Source: VGDP01 sp964530335
GTDB taxonomy: Bacteria > Pseudomonadota > Alphaproteobacteria > SP197
Assembly (NCBI GenBank): GCA_964530335.1
Contig: CAZGYG010000043.1
Coordinates: 1-23,843 of the forward strand
Length of the DNA: 23,843 nt
Reading direction: 5' to 3'
A program made the translations under genes and the position numbers. The notes below the pieces were generated by a model, which ran no database searches, had not been told where the DNA came from, and saw only the letters and a program-made list of their open reading frames with translations. Shown here piece by piece: positions 7,065 to 13,798 of this stretch (position 1 is its first letter; each line of letters starts with the position of its first letter).

Positions 7065-7271
7065 ATGCTTATTCATGCGCCCGCAGCACCCCACACATTC
7101 CAAGTCTACTGAGTCAAGAAGACCGCCAGGATTCTCGACGTCAGCGAACGGACCGTGCACCGCCTGATCAAGAGGGGCGACCTTCCGTCGATCCGAATCG
7201 GTCGCCGACGTGGAGTTCGCGGCGACGATCTTGCCGCCCTTCTCGACCGCTGCAGAACGACACATGAGTAA
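7065..7271 (+). pseudogene. Excisionase/MerR-like HTH protein interrupted by an in-frame TGA
   Basis: The ATG at 7065 has GGAG 7 bases upstream and opens MLIHAPAAPHTFQVY, then TGA (7110-7112), then VKKTARILDVSERTVHRLIK and RGDLPSIRIGRRRGVRGDDLAALLDRC to a TAA at 7269-7271. The second part is a typical winged HTH of the excisionase type (HTH_17): a helix with AARxLxVSxRTVxRLI, then GxLPxxRIGRxxRxxxxDL. In relatives the TGA position is occupied by an ordinary residue directly before the HTH; CGA (Arg) to TGA is one transition. Without the TGA it would be a 68-residue Xis-like protein controlling excision by the downstream recombinases. Read-through, a restart, or a sequencing error are alternatives to loss of function. 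Confidence 0.6.
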
Positions 7272-7427
7272 CTTCAAAAATCATTCTATAACAATTATTT
7301 GGAAATTATTCGGGATGTTTTCTACGCAAAATTCGTTCCATGTTTTATGTGATAGAATTCCCGATATGATCTCCCTGTCCACACCTGTCATCCCGAGGCA
7401 ATTCGGGTCCATATCCGCGAGTTCCCG
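7272..7427 (+). promoter_or_regulatory. AT-rich control region upstream of the recombinase operon, with TCCCGA repeats
   Basis: Roughly the first 90 bases are strikingly AT-rich compared with the surrounding GC-rich DNA. TCCCGA occurs at 7359-7364, 7391-7396 and 7423-7428, with exactly 32-base spacing (about three helical turns). Inverted copies are TCGGGA at 7310-7315 and TCGGGT at 7403-7408. The last direct copy runs into the ATG of the first recombinase. This is the natural place for the operon promoter and for protein-binding sites; I could not fix a -35/-10 pair with confidence. Confidence 0.45.
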
Positions 7428-9236
7428 ATGAACGCTAAATCCGCTCCGACCGGCCCTTCGACCCCGTCCTCCGCGATATTCAGTGGGCCACGACTCGACG
7501 ACGTCCTCGCGACGCTCGGCACGCTGAGCGACCTCAATCCACGGCGTCGCCGCGATCTCATGTCCGCGGTACGGCGTGTGGCGCACCTCCTCGGCGCCGA
7601 CCCCACGGTCGTCCCCGCCGATCTCACCGTGCTGAGGAAGCAGATCGCGGCCGTCGCGCCAGCGATGCACGGCATGACCCCGAAGACGCTCAGCAACGTG
7701 AAGTGCAACCTCGTGGCAGCATTCAGGTTGGCCGGGATCGGCCGGATGCCGAGAACCAGGTCCGCGCTGACCCCGCCCTGGGCAACCCTCGCCAGGGCCC
7801 TCCCCGACAAGCGCATGCAGAATGGCCTCTCCCGGATCATCCGGTTCTGCAGCGCTGCAGGTATCGAGCCCGATCAGGTCGACGATGGCGTCATCGAGTC
7901 GTTCATCGAGGCGCTCCAAACCGGTACCTTCGTCAGCAAGGTCAAGGAGGTCCGGCGGAGCACAACGCGCCTCTGGAACGAGGCCACGGCTACGGTCCCA
8001 GGATGGCCCCAGTACCGGCTCACCGTGCCCGACCAACGCAAGCCACGGGAGAGCCTACCGCTCACGACACTCGCGCCCTCCTTCCAGCGCGATGTCGAGT
8101 GCTACCTTGCCTGGCTCGCAGACGACGACCCGTTCACCGAGCACCGACCCGCAAGAGCCAGCCGGCCCGGCACCATCCGCCAGACCCGCCTGCAGATCGT
8201 GCTCGCAGCGTCGGCGCTCATCCGGGCGGGCCGCGAGGTCCAATCCATCACATCGCTCACCGACTTGGTTCAGATCGAAGCCTTCAAGACGATCCTGCGG
8301 CGCTACCTTGAGAACGCCGGTGGCAAGGACCCGGCCTTCGCCCGCCGCATGGCCACCATGCTGGTCTCCATCGCCAGGAACTGGGTGCGGGTCGGATCCG
8401 ACCAAGTGGATCGCCTCAAGGAATTTCGACGGCGGCTCGGCCCGGAGCGCTCGGGGCTGACCGACAAGAACCGCGCCGCGCTGCGTCAGTTCGATGACGA
8501 CGGCAACCGGAGGCGTTTACTGGAGCTCCCGGGGCAACTCTTCCACGAAGCCAATGAGCGCGATGACGGATCAACCCGCGCTGCGATCAAGGTCCAGATG
8601 GCCCTCGCCATCGAGATTCTTTTGAACTGCCCCATCCGGATGCAGAACCTCATCAGCCTCCGATTCGATCGGCACATCCTGCGGCCGGGAGGCGCCACCG
8701 GCCCGACGTTCCTCGTGCTGCCTCCCGGAGAAGTGAAGAACGACGAGCTCATCGAGTTCGAGGTGCCAGTACGACTGGCCGCCATGATCGGCACCTACCG
8801 CAAGATTTTCCGTCCCCGCTTGGTGGCAGGTCGACCGGACGACAACCCGTTCCTGTTCCTGTCGTCCGCCGGCACCCGCAAAGGCCAAGGCACCCTTGCC
8901 CAGCAGATCCAGCAGGTCATCCGCAAGCACACTGGACTGGTGATGACCCCTCACCAGTTCCGGCATCTCAGCGCGAAGTTGTTCCTTGAAATGCGCCCGG
9001 GCAGCTACGAATTGGTCCGCCGGTTGCTGAACCACAAGAACATGAAGACCACATCAACGTTCTACGCCGGCCTACAGACTGGCCCGGCCGCGAAGCTCTA
9101 TGACGAACTCCTGCTCAAGGAACGCGAGCGGCTACGCGCAGCAGACCCACCCAAGCCCCGCCGGAGACGGAGTGCACTTCGGATATCCAACCCGGACGTA
9201 ATGCCGCCCCGCAGCGAGACCAGAGGGCGGCGATGA
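7428..9236 (+). CDS. Tyrosine recombinase/integrase 1 (large, 602 residues)
   Basis: Site-specific recombinase that cuts and joins DNA through a phosphotyrosine. The catalytic set is complete: Arg I R404 in PIRMQNLISLRF, the beta-hairpin Lys K438 in GEVKNDELIEF, H509 and R512 in HQFRH, H536 in LLNHKN and the nucleophile Y546 in STFYAG. The long N-terminal part (about 1-350) holds one or more SAM-like core-binding domains, which makes it larger than lambda-type integrases and nearer the size of Tn554 TnpB. No strong ribosome-binding site precedes the ATG at 7428, which overlaps a TCCCGA motif. It ends in an ATGA overlap with the next recombinase, implying coupled translation. Confidence 0.88.
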   Translation: MNAKSAPTGPSTPSSAIFSGPRLDDVLATLGTLSDLNPRRRRDLMSAVRRVAHLLGADPTVVPADLTVLRKQIAAVAPAMHGMTPKTLSNVKCNLVAAFRLAGIGRMPRTRSALTPPWATLARALPDKRMQNGLSRIIRFCSAAGIEPDQVDDGVIESFIEALQTGTFVSKVKEVRRSTTRLWNEATATVPGWPQYRLTVPDQRKPRESLPLTTLAPSFQRDVECYLAWLADDDPFTEHRPARASRPGTIRQTRLQIVLAASALIRAGREVQSITSLTDLVQIEAFKTILRRYLENAGGKDPAFARRMATMLVSIARNWVRVGSDQVDRLKEFRRRLGPERSGLTDKNRAALRQFDDDGNRRRLLELPGQLFHEANERDDGSTRAAIKVQMALAIEILLNCPIRMQNLISLRFDRHILRPGGATGPTFLVLPPGEVKNDELIEFEVPVRLAAMIGTYRKIFRPRLVAGRPDDNPFLFLSSAGTRKGQGTLAQQIQQVIRKHTGLVMTPHQFRHLSAKLFLEMRPGSYELVRRLLNHKNMKTTSTFYAGLQTGPAAKLYDELLLKERERLRAADPPKPRRRRSALRISNPDVMPPRSETRGRR

Positions 9237-10372
9237 TCGAGCGAACCATCATCAGCGGCCGACGCGGGCTTCACGGTCCGCGCAAGAGCCTTCCAGTCCA
9301 TCAATGGCCAGAGCGCGACCAAGGGGCGTGGAATGCGGCGCGCAAACGCGGCGACATCTTCGATGGCAACGGGTCAGCCGCTCGCTGGTCGGAGAAGTAC
9401 GCCGGCAACGTTGCCTACGCCTACGGTCGCTGGCTCGCCTGGCTTGTCAGGGTGGACTCGGGTGCTCTCGCGTTGGCGCCAGGAGATCGGATCAATGCCG
9501 AGCGGATCCGCCGGTACCTCGACGAAATGGAAAAGGAGATCGAGTCTACCGCCGCCGGGCAATATCTCCTCACCCTTCACGCGGCTCTCGGCGCGATCGA
9601 GCCCGATAGGGACTGGGCATGGCTGCGCGACGTGGGCCGGCGCGTGGGCCGGGGCGGTTCGACCCGGCACAAGCGGCCTCGCATGGTGTCGGCGTCGCGA
9701 TTGTTGGAACTCGGGCTGGGCCTCATGGGCGACGCCAAGGCGCTTGTGACCAAGCGCGCCATCGAGCGGCACCAGCAACACCGCGATGGACTGGTCATCG
9801 CCCTGCTGGCGTGCCGGCCACTTCGCCGCGCGAACCTGGCGGGGATCCGTATCGGCCGGCAGCTTCAGCGCATCGGTACGACCTGGGTACTCCTATTCCA
9901 GCCGCACAAGACCAAGGCCCGACAACCGATCGAGGTCTTCCTCCCAGAATTCCTGACCCCATACATCGACCACTATATCAAGTATGTCCGGCCGGCGTTC
10001 CCCCGCTCCGACAGCCATGATGGGCTGTGGGCCTCAAGCAAGGGGTGTCCCATGTCCGATGGAGCACTCTACGATGCCGTCATGCGCCGGACGCGTACAG
10101 CGTTCGGCCATGGCATCAACCCACACCTGTTCCGCGACATCGCCGCTACCACCGTCGCGACGTTGGCTCCGGAACAGGTCCTGATCGCCAAGGATCTGCT
10201 CGGCCACGCCAGGTTCGAAACCACCGAGCGGTTCTACAACCAGGCGTACAGCCTCGACGCCAGCCGCTCGTACCAACATGTGGTCGCCGAGTTGCGCGAG
10301 GCCGCGCGCAGGGAGCATCCTGGCAGGTGGCACCGGATAGCACTTCATGCGACCGTGGAGGAGACACCGTGA
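9233..10372 (+). CDS. Tyrosine recombinase/integrase 2 (379 residues)
   Basis: Second complete tyrosine recombinase. Arg I is R198 in RPLRRANL, the Lys lies in HKTKARQP (226-228), H298 and R301 in HLFRD, H325 in LLGHARF and the nucleophile Y335 in TERFYNQAY. The residue after R301 is Asp rather than the common His, as in the HLFRDxAAT subgroup. The N-terminal core-binding region spans about 45-150. It starts by ATGA overlap with recombinase 1, with GAGGGCGG upstream, and its stop overlaps the start of the serine recombinase. The tight chain suggests the three proteins act on the same element. Confidence 0.88.
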   Translation: MIERTIISGRRGLHGPRKSLPVHQWPERDQGAWNAARKRGDIFDGNGSAARWSEKYAGNVAYAYGRWLAWLVRVDSGALALAPGDRINAERIRRYLDEMEKEIESTAAGQYLLTLHAALGAIEPDRDWAWLRDVGRRVGRGGSTRHKRPRMVSASRLLELGLGLMGDAKALVTKRAIERHQQHRDGLVIALLACRPLRRANLAGIRIGRQLQRIGTTWVLLFQPHKTKARQPIEVFLPEFLTPYIDHYIKYVRPAFPRSDSHDGLWASSKGCPMSDGALYDAVMRRTRTAFGHGINPHLFRDIAATTVATLAPEQVLIAKDLLGHARFETTERFYNQAYSLDASRSYQHVVAELREAARREHPGRWHRIALHATVEETP

Positions 10373-12012
10373 TGCGCGCCATCGTCTATGCCCGCTACAG
10401 CTCGGACCTCCAGCGCGACGCTTCCATCGAGGACCAGATCCGGCTCTGCCGCGAGTACATCACCCGCCAGGGCTGGGTATACCTCCATGCCTGCACCGAC
10501 CGCGCCATGAGCGGCGCCTCTGCCCTTCGGCCGGGCTATCAGAAGGTTCTCGAGGACGCCCGAGCCGGCCGCTTCGACGTCGTCGTCGCCGAGGCACTCG
10601 ATCGCCTGTCGCGTGACCAGGAGGACATCGCTGGGCTGTACAAGCAGCTCACCTTCAGCGGAGTCAAGCTGGTCACCCTCGCCGAGGGCGAAGTCAACGA
10701 ACTCCACGTCGGTCTCAAGGGCACGATGAACGCCCTGTTCCTCAAGGATCTCGCCATGAAGATCCGCCGCGGCCAGCGCGGGCGTGTCGAGCACGGACGC
10801 TCGGCCGGCGGGCTCGCCTATGGATACCGCGTCGTCAGAGAGATGGACGCACGGGGTGAACCCGTGCGCGGCGGCCGAGACATCGATGAAGCTCAGGCCC
10901 ACGTCGTCCGCCGGATCTTCAACGAATTCAGCAGCGGTCGCAGCCCTCGATCCATCGCCAAGGGTTTGAACAAGGAAGGCGCTGCAGGGCCCAACGGCAA
11001 GCCGTGGCAGCCTTCGACGATCTACGGAAACTGGCGGCGCGGAACCGGTATCCTCAACAATGAACTCTACGTGGGCCGGCTGGTATGGAACCGCCAGAAG
11101 TTCGTCAAGGACCCAACCAGCGGCAGGCGACAAGCCCGCCTCAATAGTCCCACCGATTGGATCGCGGAAGAGGTTCCCAATCTCCGCATCGTCGAGCCGG
11201 ATCTCTGGCAGCTCGTAAAGGACCGCCAGGGGCAACTGCGTGGCAAGCTCACCACCGATTCACCTGGCCTAAATCCGTCCCTCGCCCGGCGCCCGCGCTA
11301 TCTCCTCTCGGGTCTCGTGAAGTGCGGTGTCTGTGGCAGCGGATACGTGGTGACCAATACCACCCGTATGGCATGCGCCGGAGCGCGGGACCGCGGCGTG
11401 TGCTCGAATCACGTCAGCATCGCGCGCGAAAATCTCGAGCGAAATGTTCTCGACGGCCTGAAGCGGCATCTGCTCAATCCCGAGCTCTTCGGAGAATTCG
11501 TGCGGGAGTTCAATGCCGCGGTCGCTCGACTGTCGGCACATCAGCAACATCAGCACCACACCGCAAAGCGCGAACTCGAGGAGGTCATCCGGGGCATCCG
11601 ATCCATCATCGAGGCCATCAAGGCCGGCCTGCGGACCGACAGCATGGGCAAGGAACTCATCGCTCTCGAGCAGCGCAAAGTCGTGCTGGAAACTTTGCTC
11701 CGAAGCGAGCCAAAGCCTCGGCTGAGCCTTCACCCGAATCTCGCCGACGTGTATCGCGATAAGGTTGAGTACCTTCGCGAGTCCCTCGACCAGGAGGGTA
11801 CCCGGGCTGAGGCGGCCCAGGTGCTGCGCGAGCTTATCCGGGAAATTCGACTACTGCCCGCGGATGGCCACCTGGAGATCGAAATTCGGGGCGAACTTGG
11901 CGCGATTCTCGCCTTTGCCCAGGGAAAACGCCCCGAGGCCCATGGCCTCGAGGCGCTGCAAATAAAGATGGTAGCGGAGGAGGGATTTGAACCCCCGACC
12001 AAGGGATTATGA
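10372..12012 (+). CDS. Large serine recombinase (resolvase/invertase family)
   Basis: Serine-type site-specific recombinase of 546 residues. The resolvase catalytic domain (1-145) has nucleophile S10 in YARYSSDLQ and the EALDRLSRDQED motif (about 74-85). A Recombinase domain (about 147-265, GLAYGYRV ... SIAKGLN ... LYVGRLVWNR) and a zinc ribbon (C318, C321, C335, C344) follow, then a coiled-coil segment from about 375. The ATG at 10372 has GGAGGAG 8 bases upstream; an in-frame GTG at 10369 is also possible. The last 13 residues (VAEEGFEPPTKGL) are the antisense translation of the tRNA-Met 3' half, so the stop TGA lies inside the tRNA gene. This indicates that integration at the tRNA supplied the end of the frame. 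Confidence 0.9.
   Translation: MRAIVYARYSSDLQRDASIEDQIRLCREYITRQGWVYLHACTDRAMSGASALRPGYQKVLEDARAGRFDVVVAEALDRLSRDQEDIAGLYKQLTFSGVKLVTLAEGEVNELHVGLKGTMNALFLKDLAMKIRRGQRGRVEHGRSAGGLAYGYRVVREMDARGEPVRGGRDIDEAQAHVVRRIFNEFSSGRSPRSIAKGLNKEGAAGPNGKPWQPSTIYGNWRRGTGILNNELYVGRLVWNRQKFVKDPTSGRRQARLNSPTDWIAEEVPNLRIVEPDLWQLVKDRQGQLRGKLTTDSPGLNPSLARRPRYLLSGLVKCGVCGSGYVVTNTTRMACAGARDRGVCSNHVSIARENLERNVLDGLKRHLLNPELFGEFVREFNAAVARLSAHQQHQHHTAKRELEEVIRGIRSIIEAIKAGLRTDSMGKELIALEQRKVVLETLLRSEPKPRLSLHPNLADVYRDKVEYLRESLDQEGTRAEAAQVLRELIREIRLLPADGHLEIEIRGELGAILAFAQGKRPEAHGLEALQIKMVAEEGFEPPTKGL
11925..11955 (-). terminator. Intrinsic terminator downstream of tRNA-Met
   Basis: On the minus strand CGCCTCGAGGCC, a 3-base loop ATG and GGCCTCGGGGCG form a 12-bp stem with a single G-U pair, followed by TTTT. 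It lies 13 bases past the tRNA CCA end and would end the tRNA transcript and any read-through from the isc-mnmA operon. It is embedded in the last codons of the serine recombinase on the opposite strand. Confidence 0.75.
11969..12012. other. Probable attachment (att) site region in the tRNA 3' half
   Basis: The serine recombinase gene runs from element DNA into the tRNA 3' end and stops within it. That is the classical junction of elements integrated at tRNA genes. The exact crossover cannot be placed because the second copy of the repeat was not found in this window. Confidence 0.5.
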
Positions 12013-12043
12013 TTCCCCTGCTCTACCGCTGAGCTACTCCGCC
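11969..12043 (-). tRNA. tRNA-Met (anticodon CAT), probably elongator
   Basis: The 75-base minus-strand gene folds as a cloverleaf. The acceptor GGCGGAG pairs with CTCCGCT (first pair G-U), with discriminator A and encoded CCA. The anticodon stem GGGGA/TCCCT carries loop ATCATAA with anticodon CAT. The T arm is GGGGG-TTCAAAT-CCCTC. The body resembles elongator tRNA-Met (GGCGGxGTAGCTCAG) rather than initiator tRNA (CGCGGGG) or the lysidine-modified tRNA-Ile. Its 3' half is the probable attachment site of the recombinase element. Confidence 0.93.
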
Positions 12044-12058
12044 ATGATCGAAGCGCCG

Positions 12059-12088
12059 CATATACGGGCGGCCTCGCGCCACTGTCAA
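12059..12088 (-). promoter_or_regulatory. Promoter of tRNA-Met
   Basis: On the minus strand TTGACA (12088-12083) and TATATG (12064-12059) are 18 bases apart and end about 15 bases before the tRNA. The -35 overlaps the mnmA stop codon. The tRNA can therefore be made independently of the isc operon. Confidence 0.65.
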
Positions 12089-13233
12089 CCGGCCAGGGCG
12101 CGCGCGGGGCGTAGCGCAACGGCGCGCGGTTCCGGCGCGATCCAGCCGCCGCCCAGCACGCGATCGCCGTCGTAGACCACGCAGGCTTGGCCCGGCGCGA
12201 TCGCGCTGTCGTGGTCTTCGAGCAAGACCTCGAGCGCGCCATCCGCCGGCTCGCCGATCACCGCGGGGACCGGCGCGCTCGTCGAGCGCAGCTTGACCGT
12301 GACCTCGAGCCCGGTCGGCGGGGCGCCGTCATGGCCCAGCCAGTTGAAGCCGACCACCCGCACCCGCCGCCCGCCGAGTGCGGCGCGCGGGCCGACGATC
12401 ACCCGCCGGGTGCCCGCGTCGAGCGCGAGCACGTAGAGCGGCTCCGGCCCGGCGAGCCCCAGCCCCTTGCGCTGGCCGACCGTGAAGTTGGCGACCCCGT
12501 CGTGACGACCCAGAACGGTCCCGTCGCGGGCCACGATATCGCCCGGCGCCGCGGTATCGGGGCGCAAGCGCCGCACCAGGTCGGCGTAACGCCCGTCCGG
12601 CACGAAGCAGATGTCCTGGCTGTCGGGCTTGGCCGCGACCGCGAGGCCGAGGGCGCGCGCCGCGTCCCGGGTCGCCTCCTTGGTCAAATGACCGATCGGG
12701 AAGCGCAGGAACTCGAGCTGGGATCGCGTCGTGGCGAACAGGAAGTAGCTCTGGTCGCGCCGGGCGTCGGACGCGCGGTGCAGTTCCGGCTTGCCGTCGG
12801 CCCCGATCACGCGCCGCACGTAGTGGCCGGTCGCCAGGGCGTCGGCGCCGAGGTCGCGCGCCACGTCGAGCAGGTCGGCGAACTTGATCCGCTGGTTGCA
12901 GCGCACGCACGGGATCGGCGTCAAGCCGTTGGCGTAGTCGGCGACGAAGTCGTCGATCACCGCGGCGCGGAACCGGGCCTCGAAGTCGAGCACGTAGTGC
13001 GGGATGCCGAGGGTGTCCGCGACCCGGCGGGCGTCGTGGATGTCGGCGCCGGCGCAGCACGCGCCTGGCCGGCCGGCGGCCCGGCCGTGATCATAAAGCT
13101 GGAGCGTCACCCCGACCACGTCGTAGCCGGCGCGCGCCGCGAGCCCCGCGACGACCGAGGAATCGACCCCGCCCGACATGGCGACGACCACGCGCCGGCG
13201 CCCGGCCAACCCGAGATCGAAATCGGCGATCAT
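12085..13233 (-). CDS. mnmA: tRNA-specific 2-thiouridylase MnmA
   Basis: Activates U34 of tRNA-Lys, -Glu and -Gln with ATP and inserts sulfur to give 2-thiouridine, using persulfide sulfur derived from IscS. The 382-residue protein has the PP-loop SGGVDSS at 20-26, the first catalytic Cys C112 in PCVRCN and the second C209 in SQDICF, aligned with Cys102 and Cys199 of the E. coli enzyme at a constant offset. GHY (about 136-138) and the C-terminal beta-barrel are present. The ATG at 13233 gives the normal N-terminus; the frame is open further upstream but that part lies over iscX. It begins 4 bases after the iscX stop, as last protein gene of the isc operon, so the sulfur donor and user are co-expressed. 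Confidence 0.95.
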   Translation of the reverse strand: MIADFDLGLAGRRRVVVAMSGGVDSSVVAGLAARAGYDVVGVTLQLYDHGRAAGRPGACCAGADIHDARRVADTLGIPHYVLDFEARFRAAVIDDFVADYANGLTPIPCVRCNQRIKFADLLDVARDLGADALATGHYVRRVIGADGKPELHRASDARRDQSYFLFATTRSQLEFLRFPIGHLTKEATRDAARALGLAVAAKPDSQDICFVPDGRYADLVRRLRPDTAAPGDIVARDGTVLGRHDGVANFTVGQRKGLGLAGPEPLYVLALDAGTRRVIVGPRAALGGRRVRVVGFNWLGHDGAPPTGLEVTVKLRSTSAPVPAVIGEPADGALEVLLEDHDSAIAPGQACVVYDGDRVLGGGWIAPEPRAVALRPARALAG

Positions 13234-13237
13234 GGCG

Positions 13238-13432
13238 CTAGCCCCGCTCGTCCAGCCAGGCCTGCTGGATGGCTTCGAGGATCTTCTCGTTCGAGCGCTT
13301 CGGATCGTCGTCGAAGTCGTCGAGCTCGCACACCCAACTGTGCAGGTCCGTGAAGCGCAGGTTCGCCACGTCGGCATCCGGGTGGGCATCCTCGAGCTCG
13401 ATCGCAATGGCGGCGACGTCGGTCCAGCGCAA
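13238..13432 (-). CDS. iscX: Fe-S assembly protein IscX
   Basis: Small acidic protein (64 residues) that binds IscS and iron and tunes the rate of cluster assembly on IscU. Recognised by the conserved pattern WTD...A...P......RFTDLHSWV..LDDFDDDP..SNEKILEAIQ.AWLDE over the whole length. The first codon is TTG at 13432, only 3 bases after the fdx TGA. The two genes are in the same frame (TGA, GAG, TTG), so iscX is probably translated by coupling. Its presence after fdx matches the standard isc order. Confidence 0.9.
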   Translation of the reverse strand: MRWTDVAAIAIELEDAHPDADVANLRFTDLHSWVCELDDFDDDPKRSNEKILEAIQQAWLDERG

Positions 13433-13435
13433 CTC

Positions 13436-13768
13436 TCAGCCCACCATCATGTTGCGGGTGGCGGCGGGCAGCCTGACCGTGAGCCCGTCGAGCTCCTCGG
13501 AGACGATGATCTGGCACGACAGCCGCGAGGTGTGGGTCAGGCCGAACGCCAGGTCGAGCATGTCCTCCTCGTCCTCGGTTGGTTCGGCCAGGCGGTCGAA
13601 ATCGTTGGGCTCGACGATGACGTGGCAGGTCGAGCACGCCAGCGAGCCTTCGCACGCGCCCTCGATGTCGATGCCGTTGCGATGGGCGACCTCCATGACG
13701 GAAAGCCCGATCGGAGCGTCGATGTCCTGGCGGGAGCCGTCGCGGTTGATGAAGGTGATCTTGGGCAT
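13436..13768 (-). CDS. fdx: ISC-type [2Fe-2S] ferredoxin Fdx
   Basis: Electron donor for cluster assembly on IscU, with IscS as partner. The 110-residue adrenodoxin-type ferredoxin has cluster ligands C39, C45, C48 and C85 (CEGSLACSTC, then LSCQ). The acidic region around 64-72 (PTEDEEDML) is the usual partner-binding helix. The ATG at 13768 follows GGGCGAGGAC and is 30 bases after the hscA stop. Length and motifs are normal. Confidence 0.95.
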   Translation of the reverse strand: MPKITFINRDGSRQDIDAPIGLSVMEVAHRNGIDIEGACEGSLACSTCHVIVEPNDFDRLAEPTEDEEDMLDLAFGLTHTSRLSCQIIVSEELDGLTVRLPAATRNMMVG

Positions 13769-13798
13769 GTCCTCGCCCTGCTCCCGTCGCTCGCCGCC

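Noticed and set aside
11969..12043. tRNA-Ile with lysidine-modified CAT anticodon, or initiator tRNA
   Set aside because: Acceptor and D-arm sequences fit elongator tRNA-Met better, though CAT alone cannot exclude the others.
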